Assembly (NCBI GenBank): GCA_016764205.1
Contig: JAESSH010000019.1
Coordinates: forward strand, 31,883 to 46,104
Reading direction: 5' to 3'
From: Sulfurimonas sp.
Lineage (GTDB): Bacteria; Campylobacterota; Campylobacteria; Campylobacterales; Sulfurimonadaceae
DNA: 14,222 bases
Shown: positions 6,689-14,121 of the stretch, piece after piece
How the letters are laid out: every line of letters starts with the position of its first letter
How positions within the stretch are numbered: position 1 is the first letter of the stretch
Notes under the pieces: generated by a model
Databases searched by the model: none
The model's input: only the letters and a program-made list of their open reading frames with translations
Told to the model about the DNA's origin: nothing
Translations under genes and position numbers: made by a program

Positions 6689-7894
6689 ATGCAAAGTATA
6701 CTTCAGAGTGCTAAAAGGTTTTATCAGCTTAAACGTAATCAAGAACTTCCTACTGTTAAGCGTTATATTTATGATGCCATGAAAACCTCTCCTGCAAAAA
6801 TAACAGCAGTATATGGAAGTCGAGGTATAGGAAAAACAACACTTCTTATGCAACTTCTTTTTGATTCTGAGGTTGAGGTGACAAGTAAACTTTATATATC
6901 ATGTGATCATGCTCTTTTTAAAGGTATTTCGCTTTTTGATTTTGTAGATGAATTTTCTAAACGTGGTGGTGAACTCATTATGATAGATGAAGTTCACGAA
7001 GCAGATAATTTTGAGCAAGAATTAAAATCTATTTATGATTTTTTAGATATTAAGGTTTACTTTACGGGTTCTTCAGCCTTGCATTTAACTAGCCCTGATT
7101 TTGCACGAAGATACTCTATGTACCATTTATACCCCTTGTCATTTAGGGAGTACTTAGAAATAACTCAAAAAGTAAAGCTAGATTCTTTTGAGCTTGAAGA
7201 TATACTACTTAATCATGAAAAAATAACGAGTACTATTTTAGTAAAGCTAAGTGATAAAAAAATATTAAAATATTTTGATGAATTTATAGAAGTTGGGCAA
7301 TATCCATTTTATTTTGAAGATTCAAACAAATACGTGGATAGAATGATAGAAACAATGCATACAATCCTTCATACGGATTTAACAAAATTGTTTAATATTC
7401 AAGCAGATAAAATTGATGCATTAAAAAAACTTTTGCTTAGTGTTTGTATGTCTCAACCCTTAGAAATGAGTGTAGACAAACTAGCTACACGAGTAGGAAT
7501 AACCAAGTCTACGCTTTATAAGTTTATAGAGTATTTGGGAGATGCTGAGTTATTACATCATATAATGCATGAGGGGAAAAGGTTCGCTTCATTAAAAAAA
7601 CAGGACAAGCTCTACTTAGCAAATACGAACCTTTTTAATGCCTTATGCTCGAGTGGACACAAAGGAACAAAGAGAGAAACTTTCTTTGTCTCGCAGATAA
7701 AAGTAAACCATACTCTTCATTATGTTGAAAAAGGTGATTTTTTGGTAAATGAAAAATATACATTTGAAATAGGTGGAAAAAATAAAAGTTTTGAGCAGAT
7801 TAAAGATATAGCAAATAGTTATGTAGTTTCGGATGATATAGAAGTTGGGTATGAAAAGCGTTTACCTCTATGGTTATTTGGATTTTTGTATTAA
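6689..7894 (+). CDS. AAA ATPase with winged-helix and DUF4143-like C-terminus
   Basis: This 401-residue P-loop ATPase is of the AAA_14 plus DUF4143 type. Walker A is GSRGIGKTT (43-51) and Walker B is ELIMIDEVHE (95-104); sensor-like YFTGSSA (124-130) is followed by FARRYSMYHLYPLSFREYL (138-156), the typical end of this ATPase core. A winged-helix-like segment lies at about 262-290 (VDKLATRVGITKSTLYKFIEYL). The C-terminal domain ends with a nuclease-fold-like pattern, GDFLV (349-353) and TFEIGGKNKSFEQI (358-371), and the tail LPLWLFGFLY. ATG 6689 is preferred over GTG 6686 because AGAGGGA lies too close to the latter. Cellular role of this family is not established. It is unrelated to B12 synthesis and is paired with the gene 12 bases downstream. 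Confidence 0.8.
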   Translation: MQSILQSAKRFYQLKRNQELPTVKRYIYDAMKTSPAKITAVYGSRGIGKTTLLMQLLFDSEVEVTSKLYISCDHALFKGISLFDFVDEFSKRGGELIMIDEVHEADNFEQELKSIYDFLDIKVYFTGSSALHLTSPDFARRYSMYHLYPLSFREYLEITQKVKLDSFELEDILLNHEKITSTILVKLSDKKILKYFDEFIEVGQYPFYFEDSNKYVDRMIETMHTILHTDLTKLFNIQADKIDALKKLLLSVCMSQPLEMSVDKLATRVGITKSTLYKFIEYLGDAELLHHIMHEGKRFASLKKQDKLYLANTNLFNALCSSGHKGTKRETFFVSQIKVNHTLHYVEKGDFLVNEKYTFEIGGKNKSFEQIKDIANSYVVSDDIEVGYEKRLPLWLFGFLY

Positions 7895-7906
7895 TAAAGG
7901 GAAATT

Positions 7907-8884
7907 ATGACAATTAAAGAAGCAATTTTACAAAGTCTTGAAGAGTTAAAAAAAGTAGTTACACATCAAGAAATTTATGAATATATAGTGAATCATAGCT
8001 ATTATGAGTTTACAAAAGGAAAAACACCAGCACGTACTGTCTCAGCACTACTGGGAGATTTCATTAGAAAGGGTGATGATAGGATTAAAAGAATAAAAGG
8101 CGATGGTAATTTTTATTTATATTATTTATCAAAATATGAAGAAAGTATACATTTTGATAATTATATTTTTTCTAAAAATGAAGGTATAAAAAAAGAATTC
8201 AAAAGTGTGAAAACATACCATGAAAGAGACTTACATAAATTACTAAGTAGTTATTTAAAAAATAAAAATATTTATACAAAAACAATTTTACATGAAGAAT
8301 CAAAAAATAGTAAGGATGAGCATCAAAAATGGATACATCCTGATATGATAGGTATAGATTATTTACGTTTGACATCAAATGTAAACAAGGCTTTTATGAG
8401 AGTATTAAGTACAGCAGATACTTTTAAATTAACGTCGTATGAACTAAAGAAAACTATTAATACAGATTATGAATTGAAAAAATCTTATTTTCAAGCAGTA
8501 TCAAATTCAAGTTGGGCAAACTATGGTTATTTAGTTGCATTAGAAATTAATTCTAATTTGAATGATGAAATGGAGAGATTAAACCAGTCTTTTGGTATTG
8601 GTGTTATTGAGCTAAAAGCGAATCCTTATGAAAGTAAAATATTATTTCAAGCAAAACTGAGAGAACTAGATTTCAAAACGATAGATAAGTTATGTCGAGT
8701 AAATAAAAATTACGAAAAATTTATTGAATTTACAGAAAGAATTTTATCTGTCGAAGAAAGAAATGCTCAATCAATTGAAAAAGAGTTTGAAGATTTTTGT
8801 GACAAGTATTTTAAAAATGATTCAGAAATATATGAATACTGTAAAGAAACAAATATACCAATACTAGAAGATAAAAATGATTAA
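7907..8884 (+). CDS. HrgA-like HARE-HTH protein with PD-(D/E)XK nuclease pattern
   Basis: The protein has 325 residues. Residues about 1-75 look like a HARE-HTH (PF05066-like) DNA-binding domain: ILQSLEELKKVVTHQEIYEY (7-26), then TPARTVSALLGDFIRKG (40-56) and a wing ending GDGNFYLYYL (65-74). Residues about 100-250 hold a plausible restriction-endonuclease core: E107, HPDMIG (144-149) with D146, SYELKK (177-182) with E179/K181, and Q196 followed by SSWANYGYLVALEI. The layout recalls Helicobacter pylori HrgA (COG2958), found where a restriction gene is replaced; this match is from memory of the family. It starts 12 bases after the ATPase with ribosome site AAAGGGAAA, and its end overlaps cbiF by 8 bases. 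It is strikingly AT-rich: by hand count 9 of 60 G/C at 8221-8280 and 12 of 60 at 8701-8760, against 22 of 60 at 10021-10080 in cbiG. Nuclease activity is inferred. Confidence 0.72.
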   Translation: MTIKEAILQSLEELKKVVTHQEIYEYIVNHSYYEFTKGKTPARTVSALLGDFIRKGDDRIKRIKGDGNFYLYYLSKYEESIHFDNYIFSKNEGIKKEFKSVKTYHERDLHKLLSSYLKNKNIYTKTILHEESKNSKDEHQKWIHPDMIGIDYLRLTSNVNKAFMRVLSTADTFKLTSYELKKTINTDYELKKSYFQAVSNSSWANYGYLVALEINSNLNDEMERLNQSFGIGVIELKANPYESKILFQAKLRELDFKTIDKLCRVNKNYEKFIEFTERILSVEERNAQSIEKEFEDFCDKYFKNDSEIYEYCKETNIPILEDKND

Positions 8885-9626
8885 ATTTGTAGGTGCGGGT
8901 CCGGGTGATCCTGATTTGATAACAGTCAAAGGACAAAAGGCATTGCAAGATGCAGAGGTGGTTCTTTATACAGGTTCTTTAGTACCAAAAGAGTTACTTA
9001 CATGGTGCAAAAAAGAGGCGATAATAGAAAATTCGGCAGATATGGATTATGATGATATTTTTTCATTTGTAAAAAAATATGCACATAAAAAGTTTGTACG
9101 TTTACACACGGGAGATTCTTCTCTTTTCTCAACAACTGCAAAACAAATTGAGTTTTTAAATGAAAATAACATTGAGTATGAAGTTATTCCTGGAGTGACG
9201 GCTGCCTTTGGAGCGGCTGCGGCGGTTGGGATTGAGTATACGATTCCGGGAGTGTCTCAGACTCTAATCATTAGTAGAGTTGAGGGACGTACTCCTAATC
9301 CTGAAAGCCTTGAGCAGTTACTTTCAAACAAAAACTCTTCTTTTGCTTTTTACCTTTCTATAACACTTCTGAAAAAATTAAAACAAACTGCGTATAATCT
9401 CGGTTATAAAAAAGATACTCCTTGTTGGGTGGTTGAAAAAGCTTCTTGGCCAGAGGAAATGGTGTATAAAGCAGACATAGACTCTATAGAAGAAAAGGTA
9501 TCACATATTAAGGGTGTAGCACTTATTTTATTTGGTGAGTTTCTTCATCAAAAAGCAAAGGTCGAATCGCATCTTTATGCAAAAAAGTATAAAAAAGAAG
9601 GCGAAAAAGCCTCTAAATCATTATAA
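8877..9626 (+). CDS. cbiF: Cobalt-precorrin-4 C11-methyltransferase (CbiF/CobM)
   Basis: This SAM-dependent tetrapyrrole methylase methylates C11 of cobalt-precorrin-4. The 249 residues show the N-terminal glycine loop VGAGPGDPDLITVKG (5-19), DAEVVLYTGSLVP (27-39) typical of CobM/CbiF, LHTGDSSLF (77-85), and the central VIPGVTAAFGAAAAVGIEYT block (101-120), then PGVSQTLIISR (122-132). Its length is normal. The start lies inside the last codons of the HrgA-like gene (8-base overlap, ATGATTAA). Its ribosome site is weak (AGAAG), so translation probably depends on the foreign gene in front of it. Confidence 0.95.
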   Translation: MIKFVGAGPGDPDLITVKGQKALQDAEVVLYTGSLVPKELLTWCKKEAIIENSADMDYDDIFSFVKKYAHKKFVRLHTGDSSLFSTTAKQIEFLNENNIEYEVIPGVTAAFGAAAAVGIEYTIPGVSQTLIISRVEGRTPNPESLEQLLSNKNSSFAFYLSITLLKKLKQTAYNLGYKKDTPCWVVEKASWPEEMVYKADIDSIEEKVSHIKGVALILFGEFLHQKAKVESHLYAKKYKKEGEKASKSL

Positions 9627-9644
9627 AGAAAAAGGAAACACACT

Positions 9645-10682
9645 GTGAAAATAGCAATAGCGACTATAAATAACCCTAGTCTTGAGTCGGCGAAAAAATT
9701 ACTTCCTGTTTTAAAAAGCCATGACTGTACAGTTTTTAACAAGAGTGAAGAGGGTGAAGGTTTTGTAATCTTTAAGAAGGTTGATGACATTATGCCCACA
9801 GCATGGGCGGAGTTTGATGCTATCATTTTTATTATGGCAACGGGTGCTGTTATTCGCAAGATTGCACCACATTTAAAAGACAAGGCAACTGATCCTGCGG
9901 TTATTATTATGACGCTTGATTTAAAGAGAATCATACCTCTTCTTTCGGGTCACTTAGGTGGTGCAAATGAACTTGCAGTTGAGATAAGCGAATCACTCGA
10001 CGAATGTGTAAACTTTGTAACAACTGCCTCAGACCAGATAAAAGTCTTAGCCTTTGATATGTTTGCTAAAAAACAAGGATATAAAATCTCCAATCTCAAA
10101 GCATTAGCAGAGGTAGCAAACAGAATCATCAACAAAGAAATTGTGCAGGTTGTAGCGTATCCGCCAAGTATAGAAGCACTTAAAAAGTTTGAGGGCTATG
10201 CTGAGGGAAGCATACAATTTGTTACTCCCGATGCAATGCAAGACTTTGATAGTGAGATGCCAACTGTATATATGACACCCCAAAGACTGGGAAATAATGC
10301 CTTACAGTTTCACCCTGCAAGCATTACTCTTGGTTTAGGAATGAACAGAGGGACTTCAGCAGAGGAAATAGATTCGAGTGTGAAACGTTTTTGTTTTGAG
10401 CAAGGATTAGACCTTGAGAGTGTTACAACACTCGCTAGTTTTAATGCAAAAGCAGATGAAGTCGGACTTTTAGAATATGCAAGAAGCACAGGTAAAGAGC
10501 TGAAATTTTTTGATGAGACTGAGATAAATGCACTCGAAGAAAACTTTTCGCCTTCTTCAGCTACAAAGTTTTTTAACATTAAAGGGGTAGCAGAACCCGC
10601 TTCACTCCTAGCAAGTGAAAACAAAACACTTTTTTTAAGTAAAAGAATTTATGGCAATGTTACAGTGGCAGCCTCGTTTTAA
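9645..10682 (+). CDS. cbiG: Cobalt-precorrin-5A hydrolase (CbiG)
   Basis: CbiG opens the delta-lactone of cobalt-precorrin-5A and releases the C20 fragment as acetaldehyde, giving the CbiD substrate. It is again specific to the cobalt-early route. The 345 residues contain all three parts: an N-terminal/central region with IMATGAVIRKIAPHL (63-77), DPAVIIMTLD (83-92) and PLLSGHLGGANELA (98-111), a linker, and a C-terminal domain with SITLGLGMNRGTSAEEI and SFNAKADEVGLLEYA. The start is GTG at 9645, since conserved sequence begins at residue 2; AAAGGAAA lies about 7 bases upstream. The stop is followed after 9 bases by the restriction-modification gene, at the left edge of the second insertion. 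Confidence 0.95.
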   Translation: MKIAIATINNPSLESAKKLLPVLKSHDCTVFNKSEEGEGFVIFKKVDDIMPTAWAEFDAIIFIMATGAVIRKIAPHLKDKATDPAVIIMTLDLKRIIPLLSGHLGGANELAVEISESLDECVNFVTTASDQIKVLAFDMFAKKQGYKISNLKALAEVANRIINKEIVQVVAYPPSIEALKKFEGYAEGSIQFVTPDAMQDFDSEMPTVYMTPQRLGNNALQFHPASITLGLGMNRGTSAEEIDSSVKRFCFEQGLDLESVTTLASFNAKADEVGLLEYARSTGKELKFFDETEINALEENFSPSSATKFFNIKGVAEPASLLASENKTLFLSKRIYGNVTVAASF

Positions 10683-10691
10683 AGGATAAAA

Positions 10692-13600
10692 ATGAAAATA
10701 AGTGAAATACTAAAAGACACTAACTATAAACTAACACAATTTAAGTCGCAACATATACAAGAGATAGAATCTCTCATTTTTGAAAAAGAACTTAGAGGAA
10801 AGTCTACTAACTTTATAAAATGTTTAGTGAGACAAAAAGACATACAAGTTAAACCAGAAGAATTAGTACGACAATTATTTTTATTATCACTTCACAAAGA
10901 CTATGATTATCCTTATAGTCGTATGCAAATAGAATATGCAGTACATTTTGGGCGAGAAGTTAAACGGGCTGATATAGTCATAATGGATAAGGTTCAACCT
11001 ACAGTACCTTATATTGTTATAGAAGTAAAAAAACCAAAATTAAAAGACGGTAAAGAGCAGTTGAAAAGTTATTGTAATTCTACTGGTGCTACCATCGCTA
11101 TTTGGTCAAATGGTGAACAAACTCTGTATTATCATCGTAAAGACCCTAATTATTTTGAGCCTATTCCTAATATTCCTATTGCTTCAAAATCTTTAAAGGA
11201 TGTTTTAAAAGAAGAATTTAATATACAAGACTTAATAAAAAAAGATATTTTAAAAACGCAAAGAAGAAGTCTTAAAAGTATTGTTTTAGATATGGAAGAT
11301 GAAGTTTTAGCAAATGCTGGAGTAGATGTATTTGAAGAAGTTTTTAAACTTATATTTATTAAGTTATTTGATGAGCTTCAAAACACAAGAGGATTAACTA
11401 AAAACCTAGAATTTAGAAACTATGGCGAAAGTGATGGAGAGTTAAAAGAGAAAATTGAAGATATTTTTTTACAAGCAAGAAGATATTGGAGCGGTATATT
11501 TAAAGATGATGAGACGATAGAACTTACGGCATCTCATTTATCCGTATGTGTTAGTTCCCTTCAAGATGTAAAATTATTTAACTCAAACCTTGATGTTATA
11601 GATGATGCCTTTGAATACCTTGTAAATAAAAATGCAAAAGGGGAAAAAGGTCAATACTTTACTCCAAGGTATGTAATAGATATGTGTGTAAAAATTATGA
11701 ATCCACAAGAAGATGAATACATGATGGATACAGCATCTGGAAGTTGTGGATTTCCTATTCATACTGTTTTTGAAGTATGGAAAAAGATATATAAGAGATT
11801 AGGACTACCACCATCAGACCTATTGACAGCAGAAGAAAAACATCCTATAGCCTTGGCATATGTAAAAGAAAAAGTATTTGGTATTGATTTTGATAAAAAG
11901 ACTGTACGAGTTGCTAGAATGCTAAATATCATAGCAGGAGATGGACATACAAATGTTTTAAATATGAACTCATTAGACTTTGAGCGATGGGATGAAAATA
12001 CAAAAGATGAAGACTGGCAAGATACTTATTTTGAAGGTTGGAAAAGGCTTAAAAAACTTAGAACAGTAAAAAACGAGAACAAAGAGTTTGAGTTTGATAT
12101 GGTCATGGCAAATCCACCTTTTGCAGGAGATATAAAAGAGAGCCGTATTCTACATAGATATGAGCTAGGTAAAAAACCAAATGGGAAGTACCAAACTAAA
12201 GTAGGAAGAGATATCCTTTTTATAGAAAGAAACCTTGATATGCTTAAAAGTGGTGGTCGTATGGCTGTAGTTTTACCACAAGGTAGATTTAATAACTCTA
12301 GCGATAAAAACATCAGAGATTTTATAGCGGACAAGTGTAGGATTTTAGCAGTTGTGGGACTTCATGGAAATGTTTTTAAACCCCATACTGGAACGAAGAC
12401 AAGTGTTCTAATAATCCAAAAATGGGATGATGAACTTTGTCCTAAAAAAGATGATTATAATATCTTCTTTGCCACTATGGAAAGTCCTAGCAAAGATAAT
12501 AGTGGTGAAAAAATATATGTTAAAAATGAAGATGGTACAAATAAACTTGATGAGCATGACCACTTAATAGTTGAACATGATTTGTTCAACCATGAGGGGC
12601 TTACACAAGATGGTATAGCAGAAGCTTTTTCTGAGTTTGCTAAAAAGGAGAATCTGAGTTTTTCGGGAAAGTCACAAAGCCCATTTAACGAAGCAAAATA
12701 CAATGCTTTGTTGGATGGGCTTGAAGCTGTTGAACTTAAACTTAGTGAGGTTCTGGAGGATAATGTAACTTTTAGGTTTGATAGTGAATATTTTCAAAAA
12801 AGATATTTGAAGCTATTTTGCAACTTAATAAATTTTAACTTGAAGGAAGTTCAAAAAATAGCACAGGTTTCCGATGGAGATCATTCAAGATTTCCTGATA
12901 GGCAATTACAAGAAGTTGGATATTTACAAGCTAAAGATTTAAAAAATGATTTTGTTAGTAGTAATAATATTTATGTAAGTAAAGAATATTTTGAAAAACA
13001 AAAAAGATCGCATATATTTGAAGAAAATATATTAATTTCCATTATGGGAAATGTTGGAGATATTGCAATTACTCCAAAAGGGTTTATTCCTTGTATAGCT
13101 AACAGAGCTGTCTCAATTATTAAAAATATTGTGGGTATAAATCCTTATTTTATGTTTATTTTCCTTAAGACAAATCTTTTAAGTTTACAAATTGAACGAT
13201 TAAAGAATGGTGGCGTTCAAGAAAGAATCAACTTAGAAGTACTTTCAAAGTTGAAAATTCCAATATTAGGCCTTACTTTTCAAATTGAAATTGAAAATAT
13301 TGTTAAATTATCACATCAAAAGTCAGAAGATAGTAAAACTCTGTATAAAAAATCAGAAGAGCTACTTTTAAAAGAACTTGATTTATTAGATTTTGAACTC
13401 TCAAAAGAAAAAATAGCTATTAAAACTTTTAAACAAAGTTTTGGAGATAGTGGACGACTTGATAGTGAATATTATCAACCTAAATATGATGAGATAGTTC
13501 AAAAGATTAGTGATAATAGCAGTGTAACTTTTATAAAAGATGAGTTTATACATATTAAAACAAAATTTGATAAATCAAAAGATGGATATAACTATACAGA

Positions 13601-14120
13601 AATTGGAAATGTAAATGTATCAGATGGTACAAATATTTTTAATTATGTTTTAACTGAGGATTTACCAGCAAATGCAAAAATAAATGTAACTGATGGAGAT
13701 TTACTTATTTCAACTGTACGACCAAGTAGAGGTGCAATCACGATTATACATACAGATGAAACTGACTTAATTGTAAGTGGTGCATTTACAGTATTAAGAA
13801 AAAAAGAAAATAGTAAAATAAATACACAAGTTTTACAAGTGCTATTAAGAACAAATATTTATAAAAAGTTACTTTTAAAATATAATGTAGGTACTCAATA
13901 TCCAGTTATTAAGGATGAAGATGTATTAAATTTAATAATTCCAATCATTGGTGACACAATTCAAATTCAAATAGAATCAAAAATAAAGGAATCTTTTAAA
14001 TTAAAAGAAGAATCAAAAAAACTTTTAGAAGTGGCAAAAAAAGCTGTTGAAATTGCTATTGAAGAAAATGAAAGTATAGCTTTACTCTATATAGAAAACA
14101 TTACTAAAAAGGAAAAATAA
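10692..14120 (+). CDS. Type IIG/IIB-like restriction-modification fusion (nuclease-methylase-specificity, AloI/CjeI-like)
   Basis: One 1142-residue protein carries all parts of a restriction-modification system. Residues about 40-160 form an HsdR_N-like PD-(D/E)XK nuclease: RADIVIM (92-98) with D94, IVIEVKKPK (108-116) with E111/K113, and QLKSY (123-127). About 200-315 is the HsdM-type helical region. About 315-590 is an N6-adenine methylase: GQYFTPRYVIDMC (320-332), DTASGSCGF (346-354, SAM site) and MANPPFAG (472-479, catalytic NPPF). About 690-1140 is HsdS-like with two target-recognition domains, each opening with a DSEYxQ motif (697-702, 925-929) and followed by helical spacers (about 870-905, 1095-1125). 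No helicase motor is present, which excludes an ordinary type I HsdR. Known single-chain enzymes of this layout cut on both sides of a split site. It starts 9 bases after cbiG with site AAAGGAT and ends 1 base before cbiH. No frameshift or internal stop is seen, so it may be active. Confidence 0.9.
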   Translation: MKISEILKDTNYKLTQFKSQHIQEIESLIFEKELRGKSTNFIKCLVRQKDIQVKPEELVRQLFLLSLHKDYDYPYSRMQIEYAVHFGREVKRADIVIMDKVQPTVPYIVIEVKKPKLKDGKEQLKSYCNSTGATIAIWSNGEQTLYYHRKDPNYFEPIPNIPIASKSLKDVLKEEFNIQDLIKKDILKTQRRSLKSIVLDMEDEVLANAGVDVFEEVFKLIFIKLFDELQNTRGLTKNLEFRNYGESDGELKEKIEDIFLQARRYWSGIFKDDETIELTASHLSVCVSSLQDVKLFNSNLDVIDDAFEYLVNKNAKGEKGQYFTPRYVIDMCVKIMNPQEDEYMMDTASGSCGFPIHTVFEVWKKIYKRLGLPPSDLLTAEEKHPIALAYVKEKVFGIDFDKKTVRVARMLNIIAGDGHTNVLNMNSLDFERWDENTKDEDWQDTYFEGWKRLKKLRTVKNENKEFEFDMVMANPPFAGDIKESRILHRYELGKKPNGKYQTKVGRDILFIERNLDMLKSGGRMAVVLPQGRFNNSSDKNIRDFIADKCRILAVVGLHGNVFKPHTGTKTSVLIIQKWDDELCPKKDDYNIFFATMESPSKDNSGEKIYVKNEDGTNKLDEHDHLIVEHDLFNHEGLTQDGIAEAFSEFAKKENLSFSGKSQSPFNEAKYNALLDGLEAVELKLSEVLEDNVTFRFDSEYFQKRYLKLFCNLINFNLKEVQKIAQVSDGDHSRFPDRQLQEVGYLQAKDLKNDFVSSNNIYVSKEYFEKQKRSHIFEENILISIMGNVGDIAITPKGFIPCIANRAVSIIKNIVGINPYFMFIFLKTNLLSLQIERLKNGGVQERINLEVLSKLKIPILGLTFQIEIENIVKLSHQKSEDSKTLYKKSEELLLKELDLLDFELSKEKIAIKTFKQSFGDSGRLDSEYYQPKYDEIVQKISDNSSVTFIKDEFIHIKTKFDKSKDGYNYTEIGNVNVSDGTNIFNYVLTEDLPANAKINVTDGDLLISTVRPSRGAITIIHTDETDLIVSGAFTVLRKKENSKINTQVLQVLLRTNIYKKLLLKYNVGTQYPVIKDEDVLNLIIPIIGDTIQIQIESKIKESFKLKEESKKLLEVAKKAVEIAIEENESIALLYIENITKKEK

Positions 14121-14121
14121 A

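Noticed and set aside
10692..11180. Classical type I HsdR subunit
   Set aside because: Only the N-terminal nuclease is present; no Walker or DEAD-box helicase motifs follow, and the chain continues directly into the methylase.
12026..12703. Minus-strand ORFs under the methylase/specificity region
   Set aside because: Antisense to a well-supported coding frame with conserved motifs; residue make-up (Ser/Leu/Phe-rich) is that of a shadow frame.
10692..14120. Phase-variable homopolymer tract in the restriction gene
   Set aside because: The longest run noticed is seven T near 11464-11470; no poly-G/C tract of the kind used for switching in Campylobacterota was seen.
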